This document shows positions 16,611 to 25,692 of a stretch of 64,000 nt of DNA, piece after piece. This stretch comes from Prevotella sp. P5-92 (GTDB taxonomy: Bacteria; Bacteroidota; Bacteroidia; Bacteroidales; Bacteroidaceae), in contig NZ_NPJG01000009.1 in NCBI RefSeq assembly GCF_002251245.1, positions 1 to 64,000 of the forward strand, in the 5' to 3' direction. The position numbers were made by a program, and so were the translations under genes. Numbering within the stretch: the stretch's first letter is position 1; the number at the start of each line of letters is the position of its first letter. The notes beneath the pieces were generated by a model that was not told where the DNA came from, ran no database searches, and saw only the letters and a program-made list of their open reading frames with translations.

Positions 16611-18077
16611 TTATTGTTTGTTATGTTCTATTGTCTTCCGCTTGTTGAAGTCGTAGAGAGTGAGCTGACGCAGCCTGTAGAAAGCAGTCCAGTAGTTTTG
16701 GAGGCTCTGTGTATAGTTTTGGCGTGCCGTCTGCCAGTAGTTTTGTGCAAGAGAGAGGTCGTTGACGGTGGCTTGACCCTTGATAAATCGGGTGAGCATG
16801 GCGTCGTATGCTTCCTGGGCTATGTTGAGCGACTTGCGTGAGTTTGCGGTCAAGTCGTGCCGTTTGTTGTAGTCGTCCACACTGGTCACTACGTCGAGCT
16901 CCGTGTCACGTGTAGCTTCGCTCAGCTCCTTTTCTGCTGTGCTGAGTCGGCTTTGAGCCTGCAGATAGTTGTTTTTGCGTTTTCCCCAGTCTTTCAGTGG
17001 TACCGAGAGGGTCACCATAGCCTTCTCTTGTCTGAGGGGACTGCGGTAAGCATCCCAGAATTTGTCCGCTACCTGGTTAAGACCTATGCTGGCGTCGATG
17101 TTGAGGCTCAGTCGTCGTTCCACTTTTGCCTTTTCCATTTCCATGCGTGCCTCTTCCACAGCTTGCCTTGTCTCGATGAATGCGGGATTGTTTTCTCTCG
17201 CGTATCTTAGAGCTTCTTCTGCGTCCACCTTCACTGGCGAATGGTTTGTGGGAATGATGAGTTCAATATCCGTATCACGTTCCATGCCGAGGAACGTGGC
17301 GAGTTGTTTTGATGCTTTGTCGCGTAGTATCTTCGCATTCTCCATGGTGTTCGTGGCATTTGTCCTTTGCAGGTCGAGGATGCTCAGTTCTGCCTTTGAG
17401 ATGCTGGCAATCTTAAAGCGCCGGCAGCCTATGGCGTAGATCGTGTCGCATGTCTGGAGGTTTTCTTCAGCCATACGCAACTGGTCTTGTGCCAGGGCGA
17501 GTTGGAAGAAGAGATCGACGGCTTCTGCTGCCGTTGACTCTAAGTTGTAGGCGTAGGCCTTCTCTGCCTTCTTGAGTTTCAATGGCTCGAGTCTCTTGCT
17601 CCATTTCAGGGCATTGAACCCAAGGAGGTCTTGTCGGTAACCGACCTTTATGGGTACGGTTGAGAACTGGTCGTAGTTAGTGTCGCCGCCGAACGTATGC
17701 AGGAAGCCTAATCCGGTGGATGCGTAGAGCGTTCCTCCAAGAGCCTCAATGTCCTGTGTCATTCCCACTGCCGCCTCGCTGTATAGCATCTGCTGTTCGC
17801 GGTAAGTGTCGCGGTCCTCATCGCTTATATATCTCTGCACCATATATTGTTCGTATTGCAGAGGGGTGGCATCAAGGGTTATCTGTGGCTTGCGGCTGGC
17901 TTGCCATGCGAGGAAGCTAAAGCGGTAAGTGTCGAGCACGCTGCGGTATTTCTCTGCCGTCAGCGAGCTGTCGGTGGCAAGAGCTACCGTACGGTTGAGG
18001 TCGAGCGTCACCTTGCGTTGTGCCGATACGCCAAGTGTGGCGGCCGTTAGTGTTACTATGAAGAAAAGTCGTCTCAT
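16611..18077 (-). CDS. TolC-family outer-membrane channel
   Basis: A 488-residue protein with a signal peptide (about residues 1-19, ending GVSAQ). The sequence is dominated by long amphipathic helices in the pattern of the outer-membrane efflux protein family: for example ATDSSLTAEKYRSVLDTYRF near residue 33, LKLKKAEKAYAYNLESTAAEAVDLFFQLALAQDQLRMAEENLQ around 170-205, and the mirrored helices in the second half (AEEALRYARENNPAFIETRQAVEEARMEMEKAK). It should form the trimeric channel-tunnel that takes exported peptide through the outer membrane. It follows the RND-type adaptor by 21 bases. No lipobox is seen, so it is anchored as a barrel rather than as a lipoprotein. Confidence 0.88.
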   Translation of the reverse strand: MRRLFFIVTLTAATLGVSAQRKVTLDLNRTVALATDSSLTAEKYRSVLDTYRFSFLAWQASRKPQITLDATPLQYEQYMVQRYISDEDRDTYREQQMLYSEAAVGMTQDIEALGGTLYASTGLGFLHTFGGDTNYDQFSTVPIKVGYRQDLLGFNALKWSKRLEPLKLKKAEKAYAYNLESTAAEAVDLFFQLALAQDQLRMAEENLQTCDTIYAIGCRRFKIASISKAELSILDLQRTNATNTMENAKILRDKASKQLATFLGMERDTDIELIIPTNHSPVKVDAEEALRYARENNPAFIETRQAVEEARMEMEKAKVERRLSLNIDASIGLNQVADKFWDAYRSPLRQEKAMVTLSVPLKDWGKRKNNYLQAQSRLSTAEKELSEATRDTELDVVTSVDDYNKRHDLTANSRKSLNIAQEAYDAMLTRFIKGQATVNDLSLAQNYWQTARQNYTQSLQNYWTAFYRLRQLTLYDFNKRKTIEHNKQ

Positions 18078-18098
18078 CTCTCGCGTCCCATTTTGTGG

Positions 18099-19142
18099 TT
18101 ACTTACTTCTTGCTATCTTCTCTCCTTCGGAGATGGTCTCATGTCCTGCCACGACGAGAAGGCTATTGCCTTTCAGGTCGTCAGCAGTCTCCACGACACA
18201 CTGTCCTTTCGCTTCGTGTCTTATTGACACATAGTGTTGGCGTGCCACGCCATTGTCGTAGGTGAATATCACATGTCTGCCGTTTCTGATGACGATGACC
18301 TGTCGTGGTACAATGGTCACATTCTCTATGTGTCGAGTGAAGCTCACCTCTACATTCATCCCGTCGAAGAGGTTGCGGTCTGCCTTTAGCTTTGCCCGCA
18401 CGCTGACGGCTCCGTTCTCGTCCACCATAGGATTGATGTCCATCACCCGTGCCTCATATTGTGCGGCTTTGGTGGCGATGGGCGTGATGGTCACCATGGA
18501 ACCGACCTTTACAATGCAGAGGTCGCCTTCCATCACCTTAAACTCCACCTCCATCTCGTCTGTGGCTATGATGCGGCAAACGGTGGTACCTGCCTGAGAG
18601 ATGGAATGAGGCTGTATGGAGAGGTTGGCTACCACGCCGGCGAAGGGTGCAGTGAGCGTGCCCGACCCTATGTCGTGTTTTGCGGCATCGAGTTGACTGA
18701 GTGCGAGGCTGTATCCGCTTTTCACCTGTGCGAGCTGTTTGATGTTCTCGGGCACTGTCTGCGGCTTGTCGGGGTCATATCCTTGCGATATGATCACGTC
18801 CTGCATGTTTAGTCTTGCTTGTTCTACTTGTTTCTTCGCTTGTTCGATGGCATTGCTCATCTTAAACATGTCGAGTTCGGCAATGCGTTGTCCGCTTGTC
18901 ACCGACTGGCCGTTTCTTACATACACGGCTTTTATTGGCAGTGAAGTCTCGAAAGCGAGATCAGCATACTTACTTGCCTTCACCTTGCCTTGTGCCGTGA
19001 AGGGTTCGTCGAAGGTGCCCCGTTTCAGGGTATCCACCTTCACTGTATCTACAGCGTCTTTCTCGGCAGCTCCATTGCCGCCGTTGCTGCAGCTTGTCAT
19101 TGCTGCTATTACCGTAGCTATGAAAAAAAGTTTCCTATACAT
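18099..19142 (-). CDS. RND/HlyD-type periplasmic adaptor lipoprotein
   Basis: A 347-residue membrane-fusion protein. The signal peptide ends at a lipobox (AAMTSC, Cys18). The core has the usual mirror layout: a beta-barrel/lipoyl half (ASKYADLAFETSLPIKAVYVRNGQSVTSGQRIAELD), an alpha-hairpin of about 90 residues, a second lipoyl half (GTLTAPFAGVVANLSIQPHSISQAGTTVCRI), then barrel and membrane-proximal domains. These proteins bridge inner-membrane pumps and TolC channels. No RND pump gene is in the cluster; instead it lies between the second NHLM-type ABC transporter and the TolC gene (21-base gaps on each side). It therefore probably couples the ABC exporter to TolC, alongside the HlyD protein at the head of the operon. 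Having two adaptors in one operon is unusual. Confidence 0.88.
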   Translation of the reverse strand: MYRKLFFIATVIAAMTSCSNGGNGAAEKDAVDTVKVDTLKRGTFDEPFTAQGKVKASKYADLAFETSLPIKAVYVRNGQSVTSGQRIAELDMFKMSNAIEQAKKQVEQARLNMQDVIISQGYDPDKPQTVPENIKQLAQVKSGYSLALSQLDAAKHDIGSGTLTAPFAGVVANLSIQPHSISQAGTTVCRIIATDEMEVEFKVMEGDLCIVKVGSMVTITPIATKAAQYEARVMDINPMVDENGAVSVRAKLKADRNLFDGMNVEVSFTRHIENVTIVPRQVIVIRNGRHVIFTYDNGVARQHYVSIRHEAKGQCVVETADDLKGNSLLVVAGHETISEGEKIARSK

Positions 19143-19163
19143 TATTATATATATAAAGATTAA

Positions 19164-21335
19164 TCACATCTGTCTGAGGCTCATCTCGTAGAACATGCCT
19201 TTTTGCTCCATGAGCTGATCGAAGTTACCCTCTTCGGCTATATGTCCTTTGTCAAGGACAATTATTCTGTCGCAGTTCTTGATGGTGGACAGTCGATGGG
19301 CAATGACCACTCTCGTACAGTTTAGCGTGTCGAGGTTGTCGCTCACCTGTTTCTGCGAGATGTTGTCGAGGGCTGACGTAGCTTCGTCGAAGAAGATGAT
19401 CTTTGGACGTCCTATCAAGGCACGTGCGATGAGCAGTCTTTGTTTCTGTCCACCGCTGAATCCAGAGCCGCCTTCTACCACCACGGTGTGCAGTCCCATG
19501 GGCATCCGTCTCACGTCTTTTTCCATGTCGGCCATCCTCAGTGCCTCCCATGCGTCGTCGTGTGAAGCCCATGGGGCGGTGATGGTGATGTTTCTGAACA
19601 GGTCGCCGGTGAAGAGGCTTCCGTTCTGCAGACAGCATCCTATCTTTCGTCTCAGACTGGTCTTATCAACCTTCGAGATGTCGTAGTTGTCGTAGTAGAT
19701 ACCGCCTTTCAGCGGTTGTTCGAAACCGAGGAGCAGTCGCATCAGTGTCGATTTGCCGCAGCCCGACTTGCCCACAATACCCACATATTCGCCGGGAGCG
19801 ATAGACAGGCTGATGTTGTCGAGCACCAAAGGTCCGTCGTCTGAGTATCTGAACGACACGTTGTTCATCTCGATACTTCCCATTAGGTCATCTATCTGCG
19901 GCGCGTTTTTCTCTATCTCCGGTTCCGCTTCGAGCAATGGCTTGAGACTGTTGAGCGAAGGAGATATCTGCGCCATCTCGGGCAGGATGGCTACTAAGGC
20001 CGTTATGGCTGCGGTGATCATGCCGTATGCCGACGAGAACGCTATATAGTCGCTTGTGGATACGTTGTTTACCAGGATAAAGTAGAACAGCAATGCCGTG
20101 CCGCCTACGTTACACAGCTTCAGCAGTGCAGGCATCAGCCGGCGCAAGAACGGAGGGTTATACAGCGGGTGGACTGCATTGGTGTATTTGTCAAGCCAGA
20201 GTGTCATGGCCCGTTGTTCGCTTCCCGTGAGTTTCAGCTTCTGTATTCCCGCCAGCATGCCGTATTCCGTGCCGCTGAGCTTGCTGTATTCCTCAATGTA
20301 GTGCGACCTTGCCTTCACTATGCTGCGATAATATATGACTATGGCTATGGTCTGCAATACCATCAGGCAGATCGAAGGAGCAAGCAACGACTGGGCGTAT
20401 AGGAATACCTGTACGAGGTAGGCTACAGAGAAAGCCAATGTCAGCATTGTGCCAACAATACTATCGTTCATAAGGTTGCATAATGTAGCCACGTTATTTA
20501 TTCTCGATGTCAGCTCGCCCGAGGAATTTTTAGAGAAGAATTTCGGACTGAGGAAAAACACGCGTGCCATAATGGCGTTTTGCAGATGCATCTCCACGGT
20601 GCGTCGTATTCGCTCGGTACAGAGGTTGCGTGTGAGCGAGAAGAGCATGGTGCCGATGCCTGCGCCGACGAGCAGCCCGAAGATGGGCAGCAGGTCGTTT
20701 GCCTCGCCTGTTGGTATCACCATGTCGAAGATCATCTTGTTGGCCATAGGTGTAAACATGCCGAAGAGCGTGAGTATCAGTGCCGCCGCGAGCAGCAGCA
20801 TGAAGTTGGTCAGCGACATGGCTTTTGCCACATAGATGAAGAGATCGCGGTTTGTGAGTTTATGGTCGGGTAGGGGCTTGCAGAAGCATACGGCGTGTCG
20901 GCTCAGTGTATTAGCCGTGGTCTTGTTGACGCTCACGGTATGTCCGTCCTTGTCGGTGAAGGTGTATCCGAATCCCCATCGTGTGGGCAGCAGGGCAGTC
21001 AGCCCGCCGTCCTTGTCATATCCTAACATCGGTCCTATTGTTACCTTCCACCATCCGTCTGTAAGCTTCACCTTACGCATCATGATGCCGCGAGGCTCCA
21101 GTATGGTGGCAAGCTGCTCCTGTGGCGTGGAAATACCGTCGTTGGTAAGCTCATAGCCTGTCACACCAAGCGCGTCTATCACCTGGCGCAGCGCGGTATT
21201 GTCGGTAGGCTTGGGCTTATGACGGTGACTGCCGCCATTGATGCCCAGTCGTTTGGTGGCTTTCTCAAACGTCTCTATGAGTGTGGCCTCTTCGAGTCGT
21301 TTCCTTTTTTCTATTTGGTCTAAGTATATTGACAT
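19164..21335 (-). CDS. NHLM-type bacteriocin export ABC transporter, second subunit
   Basis: A 723-residue ABC transporter with fused membrane and ATPase domains. Residues 1 to about 160 form a soluble N-terminal domain with no C39 catalytic Cys, followed by six membrane segments (about 175-440) and a nucleotide-binding domain: Walker A GKSGCGKST, signature FSGGQKQRLLIARAL and Walker B IIFFDEATSALD, with the switch His in VIAHRLS. This matches the ABC2 subunit of NHLM export systems, which works as a pair with the peptidase-containing subunit. It starts two bases after that gene's stop, so the two are co-translated. All ATPase residues look intact. It powers export of the cleaved peptides across the inner membrane, by inference from its partner. 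Confidence 0.87.
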   Translation of the reverse strand: MSIYLDQIEKRKRLEEATLIETFEKATKRLGINGGSHRHKPKPTDNTALRQVIDALGVTGYELTNDGISTPQEQLATILEPRGIMMRKVKLTDGWWKVTIGPMLGYDKDGGLTALLPTRWGFGYTFTDKDGHTVSVNKTTANTLSRHAVCFCKPLPDHKLTNRDLFIYVAKAMSLTNFMLLLAAALILTLFGMFTPMANKMIFDMVIPTGEANDLLPIFGLLVGAGIGTMLFSLTRNLCTERIRRTVEMHLQNAIMARVFFLSPKFFSKNSSGELTSRINNVATLCNLMNDSIVGTMLTLAFSVAYLVQVFLYAQSLLAPSICLMVLQTIAIVIYYRSIVKARSHYIEEYSKLSGTEYGMLAGIQKLKLTGSEQRAMTLWLDKYTNAVHPLYNPPFLRRLMPALLKLCNVGGTALLFYFILVNNVSTSDYIAFSSAYGMITAAITALVAILPEMAQISPSLNSLKPLLEAEPEIEKNAPQIDDLMGSIEMNNVSFRYSDDGPLVLDNISLSIAPGEYVGIVGKSGCGKSTLMRLLLGFEQPLKGGIYYDNYDISKVDKTSLRRKIGCCLQNGSLFTGDLFRNITITAPWASHDDAWEALRMADMEKDVRRMPMGLHTVVVEGGSGFSGGQKQRLLIARALIGRPKIIFFDEATSALDNISQKQVSDNLDTLNCTRVVIAHRLSTIKNCDRIIVLDKGHIAEEGNFDQLMEQKGMFYEMSLRQM

Positions 21336-21337
21336 GA

Positions 21338-23482
21338 TTACACGTTCTTCATTAACTCCTTGTACATTCCTTCCTGTTGTATGAGTTCGTCGTGGGTGCC
21401 GCGTTGCAGTATCTTGCCCTGGTCCATCACGATAATCTCGTCACAGTCGCGTATCGTTGAAAGGCGGTGAGCCACGATGATCTGTGTGGCGCCCATCATC
21501 CTCACGGCGTCCATCACGTGTTCCTCGGTGGTGGGATCGAGGGCACTCGTTGCCTCGTCCATGATGAGTATGACTGGCTCTTTGGCCAGTGCCGTGGCAA
21601 TCTCCATGCGCTGGCGTTGTCCGCCGCTGAAGTTCTGTCCGCCCTTGATGAGTAGTGTGGAGAAACCCTCTGGACGGCTCATGATGTCGTCACGTATCTG
21701 TGCGTCGTTGCATGCCATCATCACGGTGAAGTCCTCTATCGACTGGTCCCACATCTTTATGTTTTGCGTTACGGTATCGTCAAAGAGCACCACGTTTTGG
21801 TCAACCACGGCCACTGAGTTTGTCATCTCTTCGTTGCTGATGCTTTGCAGTGGCCGTCCGTCGAAGAGTATCTCTCCGCTCCAAGGCTTGTACAGTCCAG
21901 AGATGAGTTTAGCCAGTGTTGACTTACCGCACCCGCTTGATCCCACGAAGGCCACGCTTTTCCCCGGCATGAGGTGAAGGTTAAAGTCTTCTATCAGTGG
22001 CGGTTGCAGTGGGTTATAGCCGAAGGTGACATGCCGCAGCTCCAGTTCGCCGCCCAGTTTCCCTTCTGCCGTCGTGCTGTCGCCCTGACGCTTGTCGGCC
22101 GGGTATTTCATCACGTCCTCAATGCTCTCCATCTCCGAGCGCATCTCTATGAGTTTCTGACTTGCCGTCACCACCTCGTTGACGGGAGCCATAAACGACG
22201 ACATGAATCCCTGGAACGCCAAGAGCATTCCTATTGTGAGGTCGCCTTTTAGTATGTAGTATGCGCCGAGCACAAGTACTATGGAGTTCACCAGTGTCAG
22301 AACGAGAGTGGGCAGGAGTCCCATCTTCAGCTCTTGTATGGTGGCGTCGCTTTCCACGTTAAACTTCTTGCTCCACAGTCCGCTCCAGTATTCGAAGAAG
22401 CCTCTCTCCGCGCCTGCCGCCTTGATGCTTTCTATATTATCGATACACGACACGGTGGCGTTATAGTATTGTGCTAACGAACGCTGCTGACTGCGCACTA
22501 GGTTGACTCTTTTCTCGGCATAGTGCTGCACCATGACGAGGTTGGTCACCACGGCGACGATACCCACCAGTGTCAGGGGCATGCTGTAAGTGACCATAAG
22601 GAAGAGGTAGAGCACGAGCAATCCGATATTGATCACCTGTGGTGCAAGGACGTTGACGAGCGAGTGGGTGACGCTCTGGTTGAGATGTTGGCGTTGCTGC
22701 AGGTCGCCCACATATCGCATGGCGAAGAATGTCATCGGCAGCGTCAGCAGATGCCGCAGGAAGCTGAGGTTCCCTTTTATTGCTAACATGCCAGCTATAC
22801 GGTTGCTGTATCGCTCGTTGAGGAGCGTGAGAACGAAGCTTAACAACGCTACGGCCATGAGGGCGATGAGGAATATTGTCTGCCAGTCGCTGTTGCGTCC
22901 CGAGAGTATCTCGTCGGCAAAGATACGTGTGAACATTGGCACGGCGATGGTGACACAAGCAGTGAGCAGTCCGAAGACCAGCGTCAGCCAGAATGCGCTT
23001 GAGGCACCTCGCATGTGTTTCTTTACATAACTGAATATGCTTGTCTTCCGTCCACCCTTTGTGAATTTTTCCGTAGGGTAAAACTCTAACGCTATGCCGG
23101 TGAAGGCCTTCTCAAACTCGTCCATCGGCACCTCCACGGGACCTGTGGCGGGGTCGTTGAGACAAGCTTTGTTCTTCTTGAAGCCACGGAACACCACGAA
23201 GTGTTCGAAGTTCCAGTGGATGATACATGGTTGCATGCCTTCCAAGGCCGACGGCTCCACACGATAGCCCGATGCGTCGAGTCCGTATCCACGTGCAGCC
23301 CGTAAGATGCTCTTCGCCGAACTGCCGTCGCGCGACACACCGCATGCCGTCCTCACCTCCTCTAATGGAAGCCATTTGCCGTAGTAGGCCAGTATCATGT
23401 CTAACGATGCCGCTCCACACTCCACCGACTCCATCTGTATTACTACAGGCACTTTCTTTATATTGCTCCTTTTCAGCTTCAT
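21338..23482 (-). CDS. NHLM-type C39 peptidase/ABC exporter
   Basis: A 714-residue peptidase-ABC transporter. With the start at the Met of MKLKRSNIKK, the N-terminal C39 cysteine protease domain (about 1-125) has the oxyanion Gln16, catalytic Cys22 in ESVECGAASL, His94 in NFEHFVVF and Asp110 in LNDPATG: a complete triad. The GVSRDGSSAKSILRAARGYGL stretch is typical of NHLM systems. Six membrane segments (about 150-430) and a full ATPase domain follow (VGSSGCGKST, FSGGQRQRMEIATALA, LIMDEATSALD). It should cut precursors after Gly-Gly and export the product. A longer frame starts ten codons earlier (23512) but overlaps the HlyD gene; the internal Met leaves a 10-base gap and the usual short lead before the protease, so I prefer it. 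Targets are probably P1 and P3. Confidence 0.92.
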   Translation of the reverse strand: MKLKRSNIKKVPVVIQMESVECGAASLDMILAYYGKWLPLEEVRTACGVSRDGSSAKSILRAARGYGLDASGYRVEPSALEGMQPCIIHWNFEHFVVFRGFKKNKACLNDPATGPVEVPMDEFEKAFTGIALEFYPTEKFTKGGRKTSIFSYVKKHMRGASSAFWLTLVFGLLTACVTIAVPMFTRIFADEILSGRNSDWQTIFLIALMAVALLSFVLTLLNERYSNRIAGMLAIKGNLSFLRHLLTLPMTFFAMRYVGDLQQRQHLNQSVTHSLVNVLAPQVINIGLLVLYLFLMVTYSMPLTLVGIVAVVTNLVMVQHYAEKRVNLVRSQQRSLAQYYNATVSCIDNIESIKAAGAERGFFEYWSGLWSKKFNVESDATIQELKMGLLPTLVLTLVNSIVLVLGAYYILKGDLTIGMLLAFQGFMSSFMAPVNEVVTASQKLIEMRSEMESIEDVMKYPADKRQGDSTTAEGKLGGELELRHVTFGYNPLQPPLIEDFNLHLMPGKSVAFVGSSGCGKSTLAKLISGLYKPWSGEILFDGRPLQSISNEEMTNSVAVVDQNVVLFDDTVTQNIKMWDQSIEDFTVMMACNDAQIRDDIMSRPEGFSTLLIKGGQNFSGGQRQRMEIATALAKEPVILIMDEATSALDPTTEEHVMDAVRMMGATQIIVAHRLSTIRDCDEIIVMDQGKILQRGTHDELIQQEGMYKELMKNV

Positions 23483-23492
23483 CGTCTTCTTG

Positions 23493-24341
23493 TTAGTCGC
23501 CCATAAAGTCATTTATGCAGTCTTCGACATTCCCGATGAGAACCTCGTAAACGCGTTTCTTCGAAGTCACTATCTGCACATTACAGAATGTGCCGGTTGG
23601 GATTACCACTTTCTCGGCCTTCTCCCTGCTCCATCTCAGTCCCGACGGCTGCGAACTGCTGTCCATCAGCACCTTCACCTCGTATATGGCATCTTTCTCG
23701 GGCAGGAACGCTGCCAAGGCGTCCATCTTCAGTCGTCTCGCCACCTCTTCGCGGGTGGTGGGATAACGCTCTATGCCGGTGATCTTTCCGTAGGCATAAC
23801 CCCATTTCTCGCGTTCCATATTGGCGGGGGTGACCTGTACCTGTTGCCCTATCTTCAGCTTTCTCACATCATTAAACGAGGTATATACGAGCATCTCGTG
23901 ACCCTTACGGTCGTTCTCCTGAGGCATCATCCATACCACGGCCTCCTGCGCCTTGAAGGCATCGCCTTCCTGACGGTATGTCAGCACCACACCGTCTTCA
24001 GGTGCTTTCACGTCGGTGGCGGCCATCTCTGTCCTCACCTCCATGAGCGGTTCGCCCACCTTCACCTCCCTGCCGTGGGCGGTGAGCACGCGCTGTACGG
24101 TACCGTCGTAGGGCAGTGTTAGCGGTGTGGCTTCTCCATGCGGAAACAGCACGCCTTGTGCCGTCACCTTATAGTTTATAGTACCGAAGATACACCAGTA
24201 CGCCGTGACGGCACACATCACCAACATGGCTCCGAGCACCACGTTGAGCGAAGGCCGTGTCACTCTTGCCGACTCCATGATGTCGTCTTTTGAGTCCAAT
24301 GCCTCAAGCGACTGTTTGTTGAATATGCTGTTTTCTGCCAT
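23493..24341 (-). CDS. NHLM-type HlyD-family secretion adaptor
   Basis: A 282-residue inner-membrane adaptor and first gene of the export operon. A cytoplasmic N-terminus (SLEALDSKDDIMESARVTRPS) precedes one membrane segment (about residues 33-52) and a short lipoyl/barrel module: NYKVTAQGVLFPHGEATPLT, VQRVLTAHGREVKVGEPLMEVR, KAPEDGVVLTYRQEGDAFKAQ. The long alpha-hairpin of ordinary HlyD proteins is missing, and the arrangement fits the adaptor of NHLM bacteriocin systems. It is immediately followed by the C39-ABC gene. It has a textbook promoter 26 bases upstream of its start codon. A missing hairpin means it may not itself reach TolC, which could explain the extra RND-type adaptor in the same operon (inference). 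Confidence 0.88.
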   Translation of the reverse strand: MAENSIFNKQSLEALDSKDDIMESARVTRPSLNVVLGAMLVMCAVTAYWCIFGTINYKVTAQGVLFPHGEATPLTLPYDGTVQRVLTAHGREVKVGEPLMEVRTEMAATDVKAPEDGVVLTYRQEGDAFKAQEAVVWMMPQENDRKGHEMLVYTSFNDVRKLKIGQQVQVTPANMEREKWGYAYGKITGIERYPTTREEVARRLKMDALAAFLPEKDAIYEVKVLMDSSSQPSGLRWSREKAEKVVIPTGTFCNVQIVTSKKRVYEVLIGNVEDCINDFMGD

Positions 24342-24366
24342 TTTTCCTTTTGTTTATATTTCATTG

Positions 24367-24398
24367 CAAAGGTATGCAAAAGGAATGAAATCACCAAA
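24367..24398 (-). promoter_or_regulatory. Promoter of the peptide export operon
   Basis: On the minus strand TTTG (24398-24395) and TACCTTTG (24374-24367) are 26 bases apart centre to centre, an excellent fit to the Bacteroidetes consensus. The predicted transcript leader is only about 20 bases. Confidence 0.75.
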
Positions 24399-24526
24399 CA
24401 AAACACACATTTATTTCTATTTTTTTCGGTGATTATGTTACGAATTGCTATAAAAACACCTTTCCCCACTATTTTGGCTAATCAAATTCCCGTTCTTGAG
24501 GAAACCTCTGTTTTTAGAAATAAAAT

Positions 24527-24560
24527 GAATCCCTGCAAGTCGATGGGCTTACAGGGATTC
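24527..24560 (-). terminator. Terminator after the MerR-type regulator
   Basis: A 9-bp perfect stem, GAATCCCTG (24527-24535) and CAGGGATTC (24552-24560). On the minus strand it lies 49 bases after the regulator's stop and is followed by ATTTTATTTCT. It insulates the export operon from the regulator gene. Confidence 0.7.
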
Positions 24561-24609
24561 TTTTCTTGTCGTTAACAATCATTGCGATGTACACCGCCAC
24601 TTTTCCTTC

Positions 24610-25440
24610 TTAATCCTTCTCCACTGGCACTTGGATGATGGAGAGCCATAGTTCGGGATTCTCTTGGTTCCAGATACCATCAACGTAAGAGCAGCGCGGC
24701 TTGCCAGCTATGCGGTATCCCTGTTCCTCCACATACTTGAACAGCTCGGTATAAGACTCGTAGAAGCAGTCGTAAGGACCATAGTGCTTCATACATATTG
24801 CTGTGGGCACTGCGGGAAGTGTCTTAAATTGTACGATGGAAGAATCCTGTCCCTTCTCCTCCACCTGTTCAAAGTATTCGATATCGATATTAGTAGGCGT
24901 GTATTCCTCGTTGTGCTCCACTGTGAAACAGTAGCCTGGAGGCGGACACTTGCAGCCAAGTCGCTGCAACTCAGGACCTATCACATTGCAGCACATCTCG
25001 CCGATGGCCTCATAACTTGGTATTACCTCACGGTGACTTGCCACGATGATTTCGGGCAGTGATTGAATTGAAAATTTTTCCATTGTTTTGATTTCTTTAA
25101 TGGAGCGTCTCCAGTTGAGCAGTTTTTCATGGCGGTCCATCAGCATGCGCAGTTGCTGTTCGGTTTCACGTATCTTCCTTGACAGCTGGCTTACAGTCGG
25201 GTCGTGCGAGTCATCCTCGTAGAGCAATCCGATCTCATCGAGCGAGAAGCCAAGTTGCTGCAGTTTACGTATATTGTTCAGCCGTTGCATCTGTTCCACC
25301 GTGTAGTAGCGATAGCCAGTCCATTCGTCCACCTCGTCAGGCTTTAGAAGTCCTTTCTGCTCATAATGTCGCAGGGTCTTTACCGTCACCTGCATCATCT
25401 GTGAGAAATCTCCGATTTTTAACTTTGTCTTGTAACTCAT
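24610..25440 (-). CDS. MerR-family regulator with GyrI-like ligand domain
   Basis: A 276-residue protein. The N-terminal MerR winged helix-turn-helix (LKIGDFSQMMQVTVKTLRHYEQKGLLKPDEVDEWTGYRYYTVEQMQRL, residues 7-56) is followed by a dimer coiled coil (about 85-120) and a C-terminal effector-binding domain of the GyrI/AraC-E type (about 125-270: EIIVASHREVIPSYEAIG, PTAICMKHYGPYDCFYESYTELFKYVEEQGY). This is the BmrR/BltR plan, in which a hydrophobic drug-like ligand activates a transporter promoter. It lies directly upstream of the export operon on the same strand but behind its own terminator, so a regulatory link is only suggested by position. Start is the first Met; a good promoter lies upstream. 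Confidence 0.88.
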   Translation of the reverse strand: MSYKTKLKIGDFSQMMQVTVKTLRHYEQKGLLKPDEVDEWTGYRYYTVEQMQRLNNIRKLQQLGFSLDEIGLLYEDDSHDPTVSQLSRKIRETEQQLRMLMDRHEKLLNWRRSIKEIKTMEKFSIQSLPEIIVASHREVIPSYEAIGEMCCNVIGPELQRLGCKCPPPGYCFTVEHNEEYTPTNIDIEYFEQVEEKGQDSSIVQFKTLPAVPTAICMKHYGPYDCFYESYTELFKYVEEQGYRIAGKPRCSYVDGIWNQENPELWLSIIQVPVEKD

Positions 25441-25478
25441 AATCGCGATTCTTTTTTGTTGTTTTTGCTAAGCGAGTG

Positions 25479-25511
25479 CAAAGTTACACCATGCCCTAAG
25501 GTACGAGTCAA
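25479..25511 (-). promoter_or_regulatory. Promoter of the MerR-type regulator gene
   Basis: TAACTTTG on the minus strand (25486-25479) matches TAnnTTTG, with a TTG at 25511-25509 about 27 bases upstream. The predicted leader is about 30-35 bases. Confidence 0.6.
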
Positions 25512-25692
25512 GCGTTTTTCCGAATTTAACATTACTTTAACATTTATGCAGATACCTGCATAACCCATCGCAGATACCTGAAACTCAATATTATCGAAAG
25601 ACCAACATCTAATTGTTATACAGTAATAGGTTAAACGTACTTCATTCAGTTTTTAGTAATTCAAATAAAGTGTAATTTCGTATTATCTAAAA

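Noticed and set aside
24260-24469. A 69-codon frame over the export operon promoter
   Set aside because: It overlaps a full-consensus promoter and the HlyD start in another phase and has no motif.
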